DNA of 64,000 bases, from positions 121,415 through 185,414 of the forward strand of contig DEFE01000004.1 of the NCBI GenBank assembly GCA_002350625.1. The letters are read 5' to 3'. Source of the DNA: Lachnospiraceae bacterium UBA2860 (GTDB lineage: Bacteria; Bacillota; Clostridia; Lachnospirales; Lachnospiraceae). Each line of letters opens with the position of its first letter. Within the stretch, counting starts at the first letter, position 1. The translations under genes were made by a program, and so were the position numbers. The notes beneath the pieces are model-generated. The model did no database searches, was not told the origin of the DNA, and saw nothing but the letters and a program-made list of their open reading frames with translations. Below, one piece after another: positions 18,601 to 27,069 of this stretch.

Positions 18601-19215
18601 GTTCGTGCAGACGAGCGGTATGCCGGTCTCCTCGTGGAGCCGGAGAAGCATCTGGTTCACGTGCTTCTGCTCCGGGATCCCGTGATCCTGCAGCTCGAGG
18701 AAATAGTTGTCCTTCCCGAAGAGCGCCCGATAATAGAGCGCCGTCTCTTTCGCGCCCTCGTAGTCGCCCGCCGAGATGTGCCGCGGCACCTCGCCCGCGA
18801 GGCAGGCGGAGAGGGCGATGATTCCCTCGTGGTACCTCTCGAGAATCTCCCGGTCGATGCGCGGCTTGTAATAGAAGCCCTCCGTAAAGCCCGCCGAGAC
18901 GATCTTCACGAGATTCTCATAGCCGAGATCGTTTTCCGCGAGGAGAACCAGATGGAAATAACGGTCGTCGGAGACATTTCCGCTTTTCTCAAAGCGGCTG
19001 CCCGGAGAAACATAGACCTCGCAGCCGAGGATCGGTTTGATCCCCTGCGCGAGGGCCTCTTTATAGAAATCGATGCATCCGAACATTACGCCGTGATCGG
19101 TAATCGCCGCAGCGGTCTGCCCGAGCTCACGGACGCGGGACACATACTCTTTTATTTTGTTGGAGCCGTCGAGGAGTGAATACTCCGTGTGGACGTGCAG
19201 ATGTGTAAATGCCAT
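15667..19215 (-). CDS. dnaE: DNA polymerase III alpha subunit, DnaE type
   Basis: The 1,182-residue replicative polymerase starts with a PHP domain (FTHLHVHTEYSLLDG, AAITDHGVM) and continues with the C-family polymerase core. The palm motif PDIDVDF is at residues 400-406 (catalytic Asp401 and Asp403), and GPGRGSAAGSIVSY lies at 359-372. The downstream fingers (YQEQVMQIVRDLGGYS, RRAMSKKK), helix-hairpin-helix and OB-fold (IKYTRTNKVMAFLTIEDL) regions are all recognisable, so the gene is full length. Low-G+C Firmicutes usually also carry PolC; it is not in this window. Confidence 0.97.
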   Translation of the reverse strand: MAFTHLHVHTEYSLLDGSNKIKEYVSRVRELGQTAAAITDHGVMFGCIDFYKEALAQGIKPILGCEVYVSPGSRFEKSGNVSDDRYFHLVLLAENDLGYENLVKIVSAGFTEGFYYKPRIDREILERYHEGIIALSACLAGEVPRHISAGDYEGAKETALYYRALFGKDNYFLELQDHGIPEQKHVNQMLLRLHEETGIPLVCTNDVHYTYAEDVDSHDILLCIQTQKKVQDEDRMRYEGGQYFVKSEEEMRRLFSFYPDAVENTARIAERCRVTIEFGVRKIPRYDTPDGRSSLAYLEELCEAGMRRHYGDDYAEKRPELKERLAYELGTITDMGFVDYFLIVWDYVHFAKDHGIIVGPGRGSAAGSIVSYALGITELDPIRYSLIFERFLNPERISMPDIDVDFCFERRQEVIDYVVEKYGRDRVVQIITFGTMAARGVIRDVGRALDMPYSECDRIAKMIPKELGITLDKALTENPELRKEYEENEEVRYLIDMSKRLEGLPRNTSMHAAGVVISEKPAVEYVPLSRAQDGSITTQYTMTTLEELGLLKMDFLGLRTLTVIQNAVRLINDGLRAAAGDASPEELRRPDGGTGLLDLDTVDYNDPKVMDMIGRGRCEGVFQLESAGMKSFMKELKPHTLEDIIAGIALYRPGPMDFIPKYIKGKEHPESVTYETPLMEPILGTTYGCIVYQEQVMQIVRDLGGYSMGRSDLVRRAMSKKKASVMEKERQTFIYGNADEGVPGCIARGVPEATASRIFDEMTDFARYAFNKSHAAAYAVVSFQTAFLKYYYPVEYMAALLTSVIDSTDKCAEYLLHCRSVGIGILPPSVNTGEGRFTAENGSIRCGMYAIKAVGRGVIDALVREREMNGPYSSLRDFIVRTYGKDMNRRAIENLIRAGACDCFNGTRKQLMMVYPGLLDQAAYESKESITGQMSLFDFMAPEEKKVYETALPDVGEFSRETLLAFEKEVLGIYLSGHPLEEYEALWRSRITAVSADFVLDEESGATRVKHEARETVGGLIAAKQIKYTRTNKVMAFLTIEDLVGSLEILVFPSVYERYRDMLEEDAKIFVEGRVSVEDDKPSKLIADVITPFSEVPEELWVAFSSLDAFKESEAELKDLAAESEGKDRLFVFIRDTKQYRDMTPPRGILISPETLDAFRRHFGQDNVTQRASKKTAQKRRT

Positions 19216-19230
19216 AGGCCTCTTTTGCCC

Positions 19231-19881
19231 TTACTCCTCTTCTTCCCCGCGTGTCGTGCGGAACTGGTAGATCATGCCGATGAGGGCGAGCAGGAGTCCC
19301 GTCCCGAGGCGGATCATGGTCTCGAGGTCAGCGCTCCAGCGGACGTGCACGAGATTCTCGTAGATCTCGTTCGCCAGAATCATGCCGCCCGAGATGGCGG
19401 TGGAAACAATGACCAGCGGACGGAGGTAGACCACCGAGAGGATCGCGAGGATCACGCCGACGACCAGCGCGACGATGAGCACGACCGTCTCATCGAGCCG
19501 CGTGTACTCCTTGAGGAGCGAGACCGTGATGCCGAAGACCGCGAGGAAGACCGCGAAGAAGATGCCGATCCTGTAAAGGAAGAACCCCAGGAGGGCAAAG
19601 ACGATGCCGCCCGCGATCGGTACGATGATGTCGAGCGGGCTTGTAAGGTGCGCGACCTGCGCGACCACGTAGCCGATGGAGAGGCCGAGCGCAAAGCCGA
19701 CGAGCGTCGTGACGAAGCGCATCGCCTTATAGCCGAGGAAGCAGTAGATGAAGCCGAGGATAACAGAAAAGATGATCCCCGCCGTCGGCAGCCAGGTAAT
19801 GCCGCTGAAGTCCGGCAGCGGAATATCCGGTTTGCCCCATGCTGCAAGTAGCGAATTCAGCGTCTCAATCAGATTATTCAT
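19231..19881 (-). CDS. Membrane protein, DUF4203/TMEM198-like
   Basis: The 216-residue protein has seven hydrophobic segments from about residue 30 to 205, spaced as in the DUF4203 (TM7S3/TM198-like) family: small loops, repeated glycines in the helices and a short acidic tail GEEEE. Function is unknown in bacteria. GGAGGG precedes the start. It sits 15 bases before dnaE and 18 bases after the CvfB-like gene on the same strand, so the three may form a transcript. Confidence 0.7.
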   Translation of the reverse strand: MNNLIETLNSLLAAWGKPDIPLPDFSGITWLPTAGIIFSVILGFIYCFLGYKAMRFVTTLVGFALGLSIGYVVAQVAHLTSPLDIIVPIAGGIVFALLGFFLYRIGIFFAVFLAVFGITVSLLKEYTRLDETVVLIVALVVGVILAILSVVYLRPLVIVSTAISGGMILANEIYENLVHVRWSADLETMIRLGTGLLLALIGMIYQFRTTRGEEEE

Positions 19882-19899
19882 CTTCTTCCCTCCTCTATG

Positions 19900-20754
19900 T
19901 CACTGACACAATGTGATTTTGCCGCCGGCCAGTTCTATGCGCCGCTCTTTGTACAGCCTGCCGACCGCGCGCTTAAATGAGGCCTTCGACAGTCCGAAGA
20001 CTTCCCGGATCTTCTCCGGATCGGCCTTGTCGTCAAAGGGCAGCTCGCCCCCGAAATCATCACGGATCACCTGAAGAACCGCCTCCGCGTCCTCGTCCAT
20101 CATGAGGTACGCCTTGTCGCGGACGGACAGATCCAGCTTTCCGTCCTCTTTCACGGCTGTCACGTGAAGGGACAGGACATCCCCGACGTGCAGGTCTTTT
20201 GTGAGCTCCCGCGCCGGAATCCGTCCCGAATAGCGGTCGTCCACCGCCACGTAGGCGCCGTGGATCCCGTCCATCTGGTACACTCTTCCCGTGACGGTCT
20301 GCCCCGGGATATAAGGGGCATCCGTGGAGAGGTACGGGTAGACCTTCATCGTCGCGGCGCAGCGGTCGCTCCTGTCGATGTAAAATGCGACGAGCACGTC
20401 CTCCCCCGCGCGGACCTTCGCGGTCTGCTCCTGAAACGGCAGCAGCAGCTCCTTCGGGAGCCCCCAGTCGAGAAAGGCGCCGATCTTCGTCACGGCCGAC
20501 ACGCGCAGCACGGCGGTGCCCTCCAGCGCGATCAGCGGCTCGTCGGTCGTCGCGATCAGGCGGTCGTCGGAATCCCGGTAGATAAACACCTCGATCCGGT
20601 CGCCCAAAGCGGCGCCCTCCGGGACCTGCCGCGCGGGCAGCAGCACGCGCGACACGGCGTCTGCATCCGGACTTTCTCCGAGATAAACGCCGTGCGGTTT
20701 TCTGTTTACGATGATCAGATTTTGCCGCGTACCCGGTTTAATCATCTGTCTCAA
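19900..20754 (-). CDS. S1-like RNA-binding protein, CvfB family
   Basis: The 284-residue protein matches CvfB: an N-terminal S1-like stretch (VYLGESPDADAVSRVLLP), a second S1 repeat (VTKIGAFLDWGLPKELLLPF), a third (GRVYQMDGIHGAYVAVDDRYSGRIP) and a C-terminal winged-helix domain (VFGLSKASFKRAVGRLYKERRIEL). In staphylococci CvfB affects virulence-gene expression through RNA binding. No clear ribosome binding site separates the ATG at 20754 from a second ATG at 20745, so the start is uncertain by three codons. Confidence 0.88.
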   Translation of the reverse strand: MRQMIKPGTRQNLIIVNRKPHGVYLGESPDADAVSRVLLPARQVPEGAALGDRIEVFIYRDSDDRLIATTDEPLIALEGTAVLRVSAVTKIGAFLDWGLPKELLLPFQEQTAKVRAGEDVLVAFYIDRSDRCAATMKVYPYLSTDAPYIPGQTVTGRVYQMDGIHGAYVAVDDRYSGRIPARELTKDLHVGDVLSLHVTAVKEDGKLDLSVRDKAYLMMDEDAEAVLQVIRDDFGGELPFDDKADPEKIREVFGLSKASFKRAVGRLYKERRIELAGGKITLCQ

Positions 20755-20858
20755 AAGCGGCCCATGCGCCGCTTCACTCCCTGTTTAAAACTGCGGCCGC
20801 TCGGCGGCGGTCAGCATTATTATTGTACTTGGATTCATTAATGAATGCAAGGCTTTAC

Positions 20859-20965
20859 GGCGAAAAGCAGCCGGAGGCCTTGCGGCAGAAAGCGGCAGGG
20901 GCCCTGCGGCGAAAAGCAGCCGGGCTCCTGCGGCGAAAAGCAGCCGGGGCACATGCCCCGGCTGC
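20859..20965. repeat. Tandem 24-25-base repeats derived from a terminator arm
   Basis: Four imperfect copies of a unit beginning GGCGAAAAGCAGCC (second copy degenerate, GGCAGAAAGCGGC) start near 20859, 20883, 20907 and 20932. The last copy is the 3' half of the hairpin terminator that ends the neighbouring surface-protein gene, so the array looks like serial duplication of that arm. Confidence 0.8.
20936..20965 (-). terminator. Rho-independent terminator of the giant surface-protein gene
   Basis: A perfect 12-base-pair inverted repeat (arms GCAGCCGGGGCA and its complement, 20940-20951 and 20954-20965) is followed on the minus strand by TTTTCGCC. It lies about 30 bases beyond the stop of the 1,895-residue gene. 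Confidence 0.8.
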
Positions 20966-20996
20966 CGCTTTATGCAGGATCTGCTGCGCTGCTTCT

Positions 20997-23900
20997 TTAC
21001 TGGACCTTCACCGTAATGACGGCTTTCTTCTTTGTTCCGCTCTTTACGGTAATCTTTGCCGTGCCCTTCTTCTTGGCGGTGAGCACGCCGGCCTTCGTCG
21101 CACTCGCGATCTTCTTGGCGCTGCTCGTGATCTTCAGCTTGTCGGATGTGGTCACCGGCGTGATCGCGAGGTTCAGATCGTCGTACAGATTCAGCTTATC
21201 GCCGACCTTCATCGTCACGGTCTTCTTGGCGGAGACCTTCTTCGTCTTGACGGCGCCCGCCTGCACCTTGACCTTGAAGCTCCAGGTCGCACCGTAGGCG
21301 GTCGTCACGGTGATGGTGGCCTTCGCGCCCTTCTTCTTGCTGGAGAGAGCGATCTTGTTGCCCTTCTTCTTTGCCGTCACGTCCTTCTTGGAGGACACCA
21401 CCGTCGCGATGGAATCGCCCGCGCCGAGCGTCGCCACGATCTTCGTGTTCGTCTTGCCCTTCTGGATCGGCACCGTCGCGTTCTTCTTCACATTGAGCTT
21501 AAATGCCTCGGCCGCCTGCTTCTTTGCTTCCTCCGCCTGCTTCTTCGCGTCATTCGCCTGCTTCGCCGTCTTCGCCTGCCCGAGCGCTGCCGTTGCGGCG
21601 GACAGCTTCTTCTCCGCCTGAGACACGTCCGCGCCCTGCTTCTTCGCCTCGGCGATTGCGGCTTTGGCTGCCGCAAGTGCGTCTTCGGCGGCCTTCAGCG
21701 TGGCGTCTGTCGGATTCGCCTTGGCGGCGTCGGCCGCTGCCGCGGCTTTGTCCGCAGCCGTTCCGGCAGCCTTAGCTGCCGCGCCTTCCTTAGCGGCTTT
21801 TTCTTCCGCTGCCTTCACCGATTTTTCCGCCGCGTCGAAATTGGCGTAAGCCGGACTGTCTTTAAACGCCTTCTGTACGGCCGGATCCAGCTTGTCAAAC
21901 GCTGCGCGAACCGCGCTTACCGCATCCTTCTCAGCAAGGCCCGCATCCGCCTTCAGCGCCGCCATCATGGCAGCGACCGGATGAATCACGACCTTCAGCG
22001 TGTCGAAGCCGGCATTGCCGTCTTTATCCTCAGCGCCGATCGCGATCTCCGTGGTAAAGGAGCCGTCCTCAGCCACTTTGCCTTCCAGAGCGCCCTGCGC
22101 CACAGTCACCTTCGCGTTATCACCGTCGCCGGACAGGATGAGAGCCGGTCCGACATAGTCGAAGAAGGTGCCTGTCACATCGACCGGGCTGCCCTCCTTC
22201 GTCCTCATGGAGCGCAGCGTCAGCGTCTTCGGGATGAACGCCGTGAGATCCTTCATGCTCAGCGCTTCTCCCGGGGCCAGATAGAGCGTCTTGCTGTCGT
22301 CGATGTCGAGCGATGCGATATGCGACACGACTGCGACATGATAGTGGTATTCATCATCTAAAAGCAGCTCTCCCTTTGCGTTCCGCAAGGTAGCCGTAAG
22401 CCTCAGGTCCGTATGACCGGTCTTAAGTGCCGTAAATTTAGCGCTTCTCTTGTCTGTCTCGATGATATCATCTCTATACTCATCGTAATTAAACACTAAA
22501 TTGTAGCCTGCCGTATCGGGCGTGATCCGCTCATTGATGGTCTCACCGTTATCCGCCTTATACGTATGGATCACCACCGGTTTCACGTCACCGGTCTCTC
22601 CCGGAATCCGTCTGTAGTAATCTCTCTCAAGGCCCGCCTCGTCTTCCGAAACCAGGCGGTAGACTTCATCTTTGATATGCAGCCACGTCGTATGTGTGGC
22701 GCTCTTCCCGTCCGCCCCGGTATAGGTGTAGGTAATGCGCGCGTCTCCGGGCTGAAGGGCGTCAATATACCAGTTACTGTCGCTTTGTCTGGGCTTAAGG
22801 ACTGTCTCATTGTCAGATTCGATCTTCGTGATCGTCACGGTCTCCTCTGCTCCGTCGCTGTGTTCCGGATCCGTCACGAAGAGCGTCGCCTTGCCGTCCA
22901 TGTAGAAGAAGGAATTCCCTGCGACTACTTCGGCGTCATCGTCCTCCAGACGGCTTATGCTCCTGTAAATGCAGACGTGCATGCCGCCCCTGCAGAGCTC
23001 GAGTCCGTTCAGCGTCGCGCTGAGCGAGAGGTCGACGCCTTCGCGCCATCCCAGATCTCCCTGGTCGTCAAGCGCTTCGCGGAGCGCGGCGACACGGGCA
23101 GGGCTGAGCGTAAGGCCACCTTCCGGCGACCACTCCGCCGGCGTAAATTCAAAGCCCTGAAGCTGATGGATCTCCCAGTGGCCCTCTTCGTTATTCCACG
23201 CTCCTATGCCGATTTCCGCATCGAGCTTAACATCGTATCCTTTCTGCTTCAGCTCGTCGATCTCACTCGTATCAGGCACAATCCGGATCGGTTCTGCCGT
23301 GACCGCATCCCCGTCCTCCGTGACATAGTACCAGGTCTGGTCTTCACTTTCACCCCGCTGAACCGAAGGAATATACCGGGCCCTGTACTCAGATCTGACC
23401 AGCGGCAGCTGCAGATTTCTCCAGTCGCCGTCCACATCCCACCAGACTTCCAGGTTCACCGTGCCGTCCCAGTCGACGTTCCGCTGTACCGTAAAGGGCG
23501 GCCGGCCTGTCGCGTGGCCTTCGCCATCCGACTGCAGCCTCTTTCCGTCCGCGTCCGTGATGATGACATGGGCGGGGTCGTCATCGTTTCCATTTCCTTC
23601 GTACCAGTTGAAGTAGAAGGTGGGGTTACATTCGTCCGTCACGTCGACGCCATCGCCGCCGCTGTCGTAGCGCATAAGCCTCGGATTCAGCTCCACGATG
23701 TGGCCGACGGGCATGGAGGGATCCCATCCTTTCAAGGTGGAAGGATCGGAAGGATCCCGCCTTTCCACCTCTACGACGTAAAAGCTCTGTGTCACAAAGA
23801 CACTGTGCCAGGTGTCACTGAGGAAATTCCCCTTCTCATCGAGCAGCGTCGCGTGCACCTCGATATTCATCTCCGGCGCACCGGCCTTCGCAGTGATCTC

Positions 23901-26684
23901 AAGGCTCCCGTCCGCAAGCACCTTCTTCGACCAGTACTTGCCTTCCGCATTCAGCTCGTCATCCTCTTTGCCGTATTGCTCGATAAATCCGTCGTCCATC
24001 CAGGTACACTCCGCCTCGTACGCGACCGTCCAATTTGTCGTGTCAGCGGGCCACCTTGAGCCGTCTTCCCAGCTGTAGTGTTCTCCGTCATAGCTCGGAA
24101 TAAGTGTGATGGTTTTTCCGGGAAGGAAATCATCGACGCCGGTATCCGTATGGAGATCTATATGGCTGCGGAAATCATCGACATAGAATTCGGTTGTCTG
24201 TGTGAACGGCTGACGGATGTCGCCCTCGTCACTGAAGATCTCACCTGTCAGCGTGACCTCCACCGCGCCGCCGTGAACCGCCCTGAGGAGCCATCCATCC
24301 GCATCCTCAGATTCTACGATCACGGCCGTTCTCGGATCATAGGGATCTTCTTCACTGGTCTGTTTTATCTCAACGCCCGAGACTTTGTAGCGCCACCAGC
24401 CGCCCGGGAACAGGCTGTTCTCAACATTGACCCGCTGGTTCCCGTCGTCTTTGTTGACCCAGCGGCCATCGTCGACGAACATCACCTCATCCCAGAGGAT
24501 GTCGTCGATCCGGGCCTCCCGGACGCCGAAGCCTCTCTGCTCGTCCGTGACACGGATCCCGTTCCTGAAGGCCTCGACCCGCACCTCCACATTATCATAT
24601 CCGTTTTCATAAAGCGCTTTTCCGTTCAGCGTCACTGTGAATGTTTTGCTGTCGAAGCTCCATCCGTCACCTTCCGCCAGCGTCTCCGCAAACTCGTCCT
24701 TCCTGCCATCCCAGAGGCCGACCGTTACTTTCCAGGTAAGTGCCCCTTCGTCATAGACGTCAAGCATATCCGTATTGACCGAGAACTTAAAAGCTTCCTC
24801 GTCACTGTAAATCTCTCCTCTGTCATCGCCCTCAAACCAGATGTCATAATTTCTGCCAAAGAGCGTGTAGTGCTGCCACAGATCGATATCGTCTCCGTCT
24901 TCCGGGTTGTTCCAGTGTGCGTGGAGGTCCGCATCCGTGTGCCAGTCCCCGAGCCGCCGGAGCGTGAAGGAGGCGTCGTCGCCGTAGCAGGAAGCGGACT
25001 CTATTTCATTGCCCACGCGAAGGCCCTTCGCGTCCAGCACCTCTACGCAGTTGTCGTCATAATACCACTCCCACTTGAGCGAGTCGCCTCCGCTGATCAC
25101 ATCATATTCGGCGCCGTCCCTGCCCGGATAGCGGCGAATCTCCGGCTGTATCTCTACATCCTCGCCGACATTCATGAAGTGATCGACCAGAATCGGCCAG
25201 AGCTCCATGTATTCGCTCTTAATCCAGAAAGAGGTTGCGCTGTAGCCTTCGGTTTCATTGTCTTCACTGTCGAGGATTCTGACCCCGACGCGGATCTCTT
25301 TGTCGATATAATCCCGTCCCTCCGGCAGCTCTTTAATGGAGAGCACGGCGCGGGAAGGATCGTCCGGATTTACGATAATGTCGGCATACTCATCGCCGCG
25401 CTCAAAGGCCCAGAAGTATCCGATCCCTTCCGTATCGTCGTGATAATCGCCATTTTCGTCAATATAGGAATGATGGGCCTCCGTATAGAGCGGGATCTCC
25501 GTGCCCGGCAGCGCGTTCCGCTCTCCGCCTTCACTGTCCATGTAGACGTCGTAAGTGTCGGGATTAACAGATATTCCTATGTAGTATGTCTGTTCTTCCC
25601 CTGCGACATCCTCATAGGTGATGGCAAACACGGCACGGCCGTAATTCTGCACCCTGTAATACCACCAGTAATCATCTTCGCCGTTTTCGTCACGATGGAA
25701 GTCGACAATGACCGACCCTTTGTCGGCGTCGATCGGTTCGTCTTTGGAGATCTCGACGTTGGTGACGCGGTAGGAAAAGTCGTCTCCGTCCGGATGCTCC
25801 GCACCGATCATCCATCCGTCCCTGGATCCGTCGATCGAGCCGTCCCAACCGGGCAGCATGATGCGGTCGCTCTCGAAGTCATACTCAGCCCTCGCCCTTT
25901 CGATGTGGAACCACGCATCGGCCTGACGCAGAGGTTCATCCTCCGTATGGCCGGCCTTATAGACACAGGCCAGCAGGCGGACATCGCGGTGCGTATCCAC
26001 CTCTGCATGGAACGCGTCCAGATAGTCCCGGGAAAGCGTAACGGAGATCCGGTCCCCGTCTTCGGTCAGGGTGTAATCGTCCCCTTCGGTCAGGACGCCG
26101 CCGTCGATCCAGTCTTCTTTGTAGTCATCCCAGCAGCCCGCGCGCAGCACCAGCTCCCGGTCTTCCTTCCAGTTCTCTTTGAGGTCTCCCGTGTACAGCC
26201 ACGCTTCCGGCAGCTCCGGCTGGTCGGTAAAGACGTCTGTGTCATGCTCCTCGAACCGGAGGTCGCCTTCCTCGTCCTCTTCGCCGACAAGTGCAGGCGC
26301 TTCCTCCTCCGGAAGCAGCTCCTCTTCTCCTTCGTCCGCGGCAGGAAGCTCCTCTTCCTCCCCGGCGAGCTCCTCTTCTTCCTCCTCGCCCTCTTCTACC
26401 GGAGCCGCATCCTCCGGCTCGTCAAAGGAGGTTTCCTCTTCGCCGCCTGCGTCCTCCGCCGGCGCCTCGAGGTCCTCTGCGCCGTCTTCTGCGGCGTCGA
26501 TGATCTCCTCGCCCGCATCATCGGCGAGGTCCTCCGCTGCGCCCGCGTCTTCCTCATCAGGCGCGGTTTCGTCCTCATAGACGACCACGTCATAGTCTTC
26601 CGCCACATCCGCCGCAAAAGCGGGAGTCACGTTCGACGCAACGAGAGCGCCTGCCAGTAAAAATGCCATCAGCCTCCGTTTCAT
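20997..26684 (-). CDS. Giant secreted surface protein with acidic N-terminus, Ala/Lys coiled-coil and Ig-like C-terminus
   Basis: The 1,895-residue product begins with a signal peptide (MKRRLMAFLLAGALVASNV, cleavage near AFAAD). Residues about 25-140 are extremely Glu/Asp-rich. The next roughly 1,400 residues are acidic, Trp- and Tyr-rich and look like a long series of beta-sandwich modules; recurring features are phrases such as VEISKDEPID, VEIKQTSEED and FYVD. Residues about 1575-1730 are an Ala/Lys/Glu coiled-coil-like segment (AADKAAAAADAAKA). The last about 160 residues are two Lys-rich Ig-like (Big_2-type) domains with the pattern KKTVTMKVGDKLNL and TKAGVLTAKKKGTAKITV. There is no LPxTG or SLH motif. 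AAAGGAGG precedes the ATG. The role is unknown; adhesion or a surface-layer function is a guess. The C-terminal domain resembles that of the 992-3991 protein. Confidence 0.75.
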   Translation of the reverse strand: MKRRLMAFLLAGALVASNVTPAFAADVAEDYDVVVYEDETAPDEEDAGAAEDLADDAGEEIIDAAEDGAEDLEAPAEDAGGEEETSFDEPEDAAPVEEGEEEEEELAGEEEELPAADEGEEELLPEEEAPALVGEEDEEGDLRFEEHDTDVFTDQPELPEAWLYTGDLKENWKEDRELVLRAGCWDDYKEDWIDGGVLTEGDDYTLTEDGDRISVTLSRDYLDAFHAEVDTHRDVRLLACVYKAGHTEDEPLRQADAWFHIERARAEYDFESDRIMLPGWDGSIDGSRDGWMIGAEHPDGDDFSYRVTNVEISKDEPIDADKGSVIVDFHRDENGEDDYWWYYRVQNYGRAVFAITYEDVAGEEQTYYIGISVNPDTYDVYMDSEGGERNALPGTEIPLYTEAHHSYIDENGDYHDDTEGIGYFWAFERGDEYADIIVNPDDPSRAVLSIKELPEGRDYIDKEIRVGVRILDSEDNETEGYSATSFWIKSEYMELWPILVDHFMNVGEDVEIQPEIRRYPGRDGAEYDVISGGDSLKWEWYYDDNCVEVLDAKGLRVGNEIESASCYGDDASFTLRRLGDWHTDADLHAHWNNPEDGDDIDLWQHYTLFGRNYDIWFEGDDRGEIYSDEEAFKFSVNTDMLDVYDEGALTWKVTVGLWDGRKDEFAETLAEGDGWSFDSKTFTVTLNGKALYENGYDNVEVRVEAFRNGIRVTDEQRGFGVREARIDDILWDEVMFVDDGRWVNKDDGNQRVNVENSLFPGGWWRYKVSGVEIKQTSEEDPYDPRTAVIVESEDADGWLLRAVHGGAVEVTLTGEIFSDEGDIRQPFTQTTEFYVDDFRSHIDLHTDTGVDDFLPGKTITLIPSYDGEHYSWEDGSRWPADTTNWTVAYEAECTWMDDGFIEQYGKEDDELNAEGKYWSKKVLADGSLEITAKAGAPEMNIEVHATLLDEKGNFLSDTWHSVFVTQSFYVVEVERRDPSDPSTLKGWDPSMPVGHIVELNPRLMRYDSGGDGVDVTDECNPTFYFNWYEGNGNDDDPAHVIITDADGKRLQSDGEGHATGRPPFTVQRNVDWDGTVNLEVWWDVDGDWRNLQLPLVRSEYRARYIPSVQRGESEDQTWYYVTEDGDAVTAEPIRIVPDTSEIDELKQKGYDVKLDAEIGIGAWNNEEGHWEIHQLQGFEFTPAEWSPEGGLTLSPARVAALREALDDQGDLGWREGVDLSLSATLNGLELCRGGMHVCIYRSISRLEDDDAEVVAGNSFFYMDGKATLFVTDPEHSDGAEETVTITKIESDNETVLKPRQSDSNWYIDALQPGDARITYTYTGADGKSATHTTWLHIKDEVYRLVSEDEAGLERDYYRRIPGETGDVKPVVIHTYKADNGETINERITPDTAGYNLVFNYDEYRDDIIETDKRSAKFTALKTGHTDLRLTATLRNAKGELLLDDEYHYHVAVVSHIASLDIDDSKTLYLAPGEALSMKDLTAFIPKTLTLRSMRTKEGSPVDVTGTFFDYVGPALILSGDGDNAKVTVAQGALEGKVAEDGSFTTEIAIGAEDKDGNAGFDTLKVVIHPVAAMMAALKADAGLAEKDAVSAVRAAFDKLDPAVQKAFKDSPAYANFDAAEKSVKAAEEKAAKEGAAAKAAGTAADKAAAAADAAKANPTDATLKAAEDALAAAKAAIAEAKKQGADVSQAEKKLSAATAALGQAKTAKQANDAKKQAEEAKKQAAEAFKLNVKKNATVPIQKGKTNTKIVATLGAGDSIATVVSSKKDVTAKKKGNKIALSSKKKGAKATITVTTAYGATWSFKVKVQAGAVKTKKVSAKKTVTMKVGDKLNLYDDLNLAITPVTTSDKLKITSSAKKIASATKAGVLTAKKKGTAKITVKSGTKKKAVITVKVQ

Positions 26685-26901
26685 GTTGTGTTCCTCCTTT
26701 GCTGCTTTTTATATGTTTTCTTTCTTTTTATTATGTTCAAATTCAGATACATAGTCATTCTACCATAACGCCGGTCTCACTGAAACCGAAGATTTTCTGT
26801 CAATTCTGTAAATTTGTGACGATATTTTTACATATCACCTCTGCAAAAAAGCACTTGTATTTCAAGGCAGTCTGCGCTATAATAACACGCGTCGCACATA
26901 T

Positions 26902-26973
26902 TGGGCTATCGCCAAATGGTAAGGCAACGGACTCTGACTCCGTCATTTCCAGGTTCGAATCCTGGTAGCCCAG
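26902..26973 (+). tRNA. tRNA-Gln (anticodon CTG)
   Basis: A complete cloverleaf: acceptor TGGGCTA paired with TAGCCCA, D-arm, anticodon stem ACGGA/TCCGT with loop CTCTGAC giving anticodon CTG, and the T-arm CCAGG-TTCGAAT-CCTGG. The discriminator base is G and no CCA is encoded. It reads the glutamine codon CAG. Confidence 0.93.
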
Positions 26974-26980
26974 CGAAAAG

Positions 26981-27013
26981 AACCTCAGCAGAGATGCTGA
27001 GGTTCTTTTTTTT
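26981..27013 (+). terminator. Terminator of tRNA-Gln
   Basis: A perfect 10-base-pair stem AACCTCAGCA / TGCTGAGGTT with a GAGA loop is followed by a C and eight T. It begins 7 bases after the tRNA. Confidence 0.92.
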
Positions 27014-27069
27014 GTTCCGCCCGGTTTCTTCAAAGGCTCGCGAATACCTGAACGGCAGGGAGGCCGCGC

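Noticed and set aside
24078..26660. Plus-strand open frame of about 860 codons opposite the giant surface protein
   Set aside because: No ribosome binding site, no motif, composition dictated by the acidic protein on the other strand.
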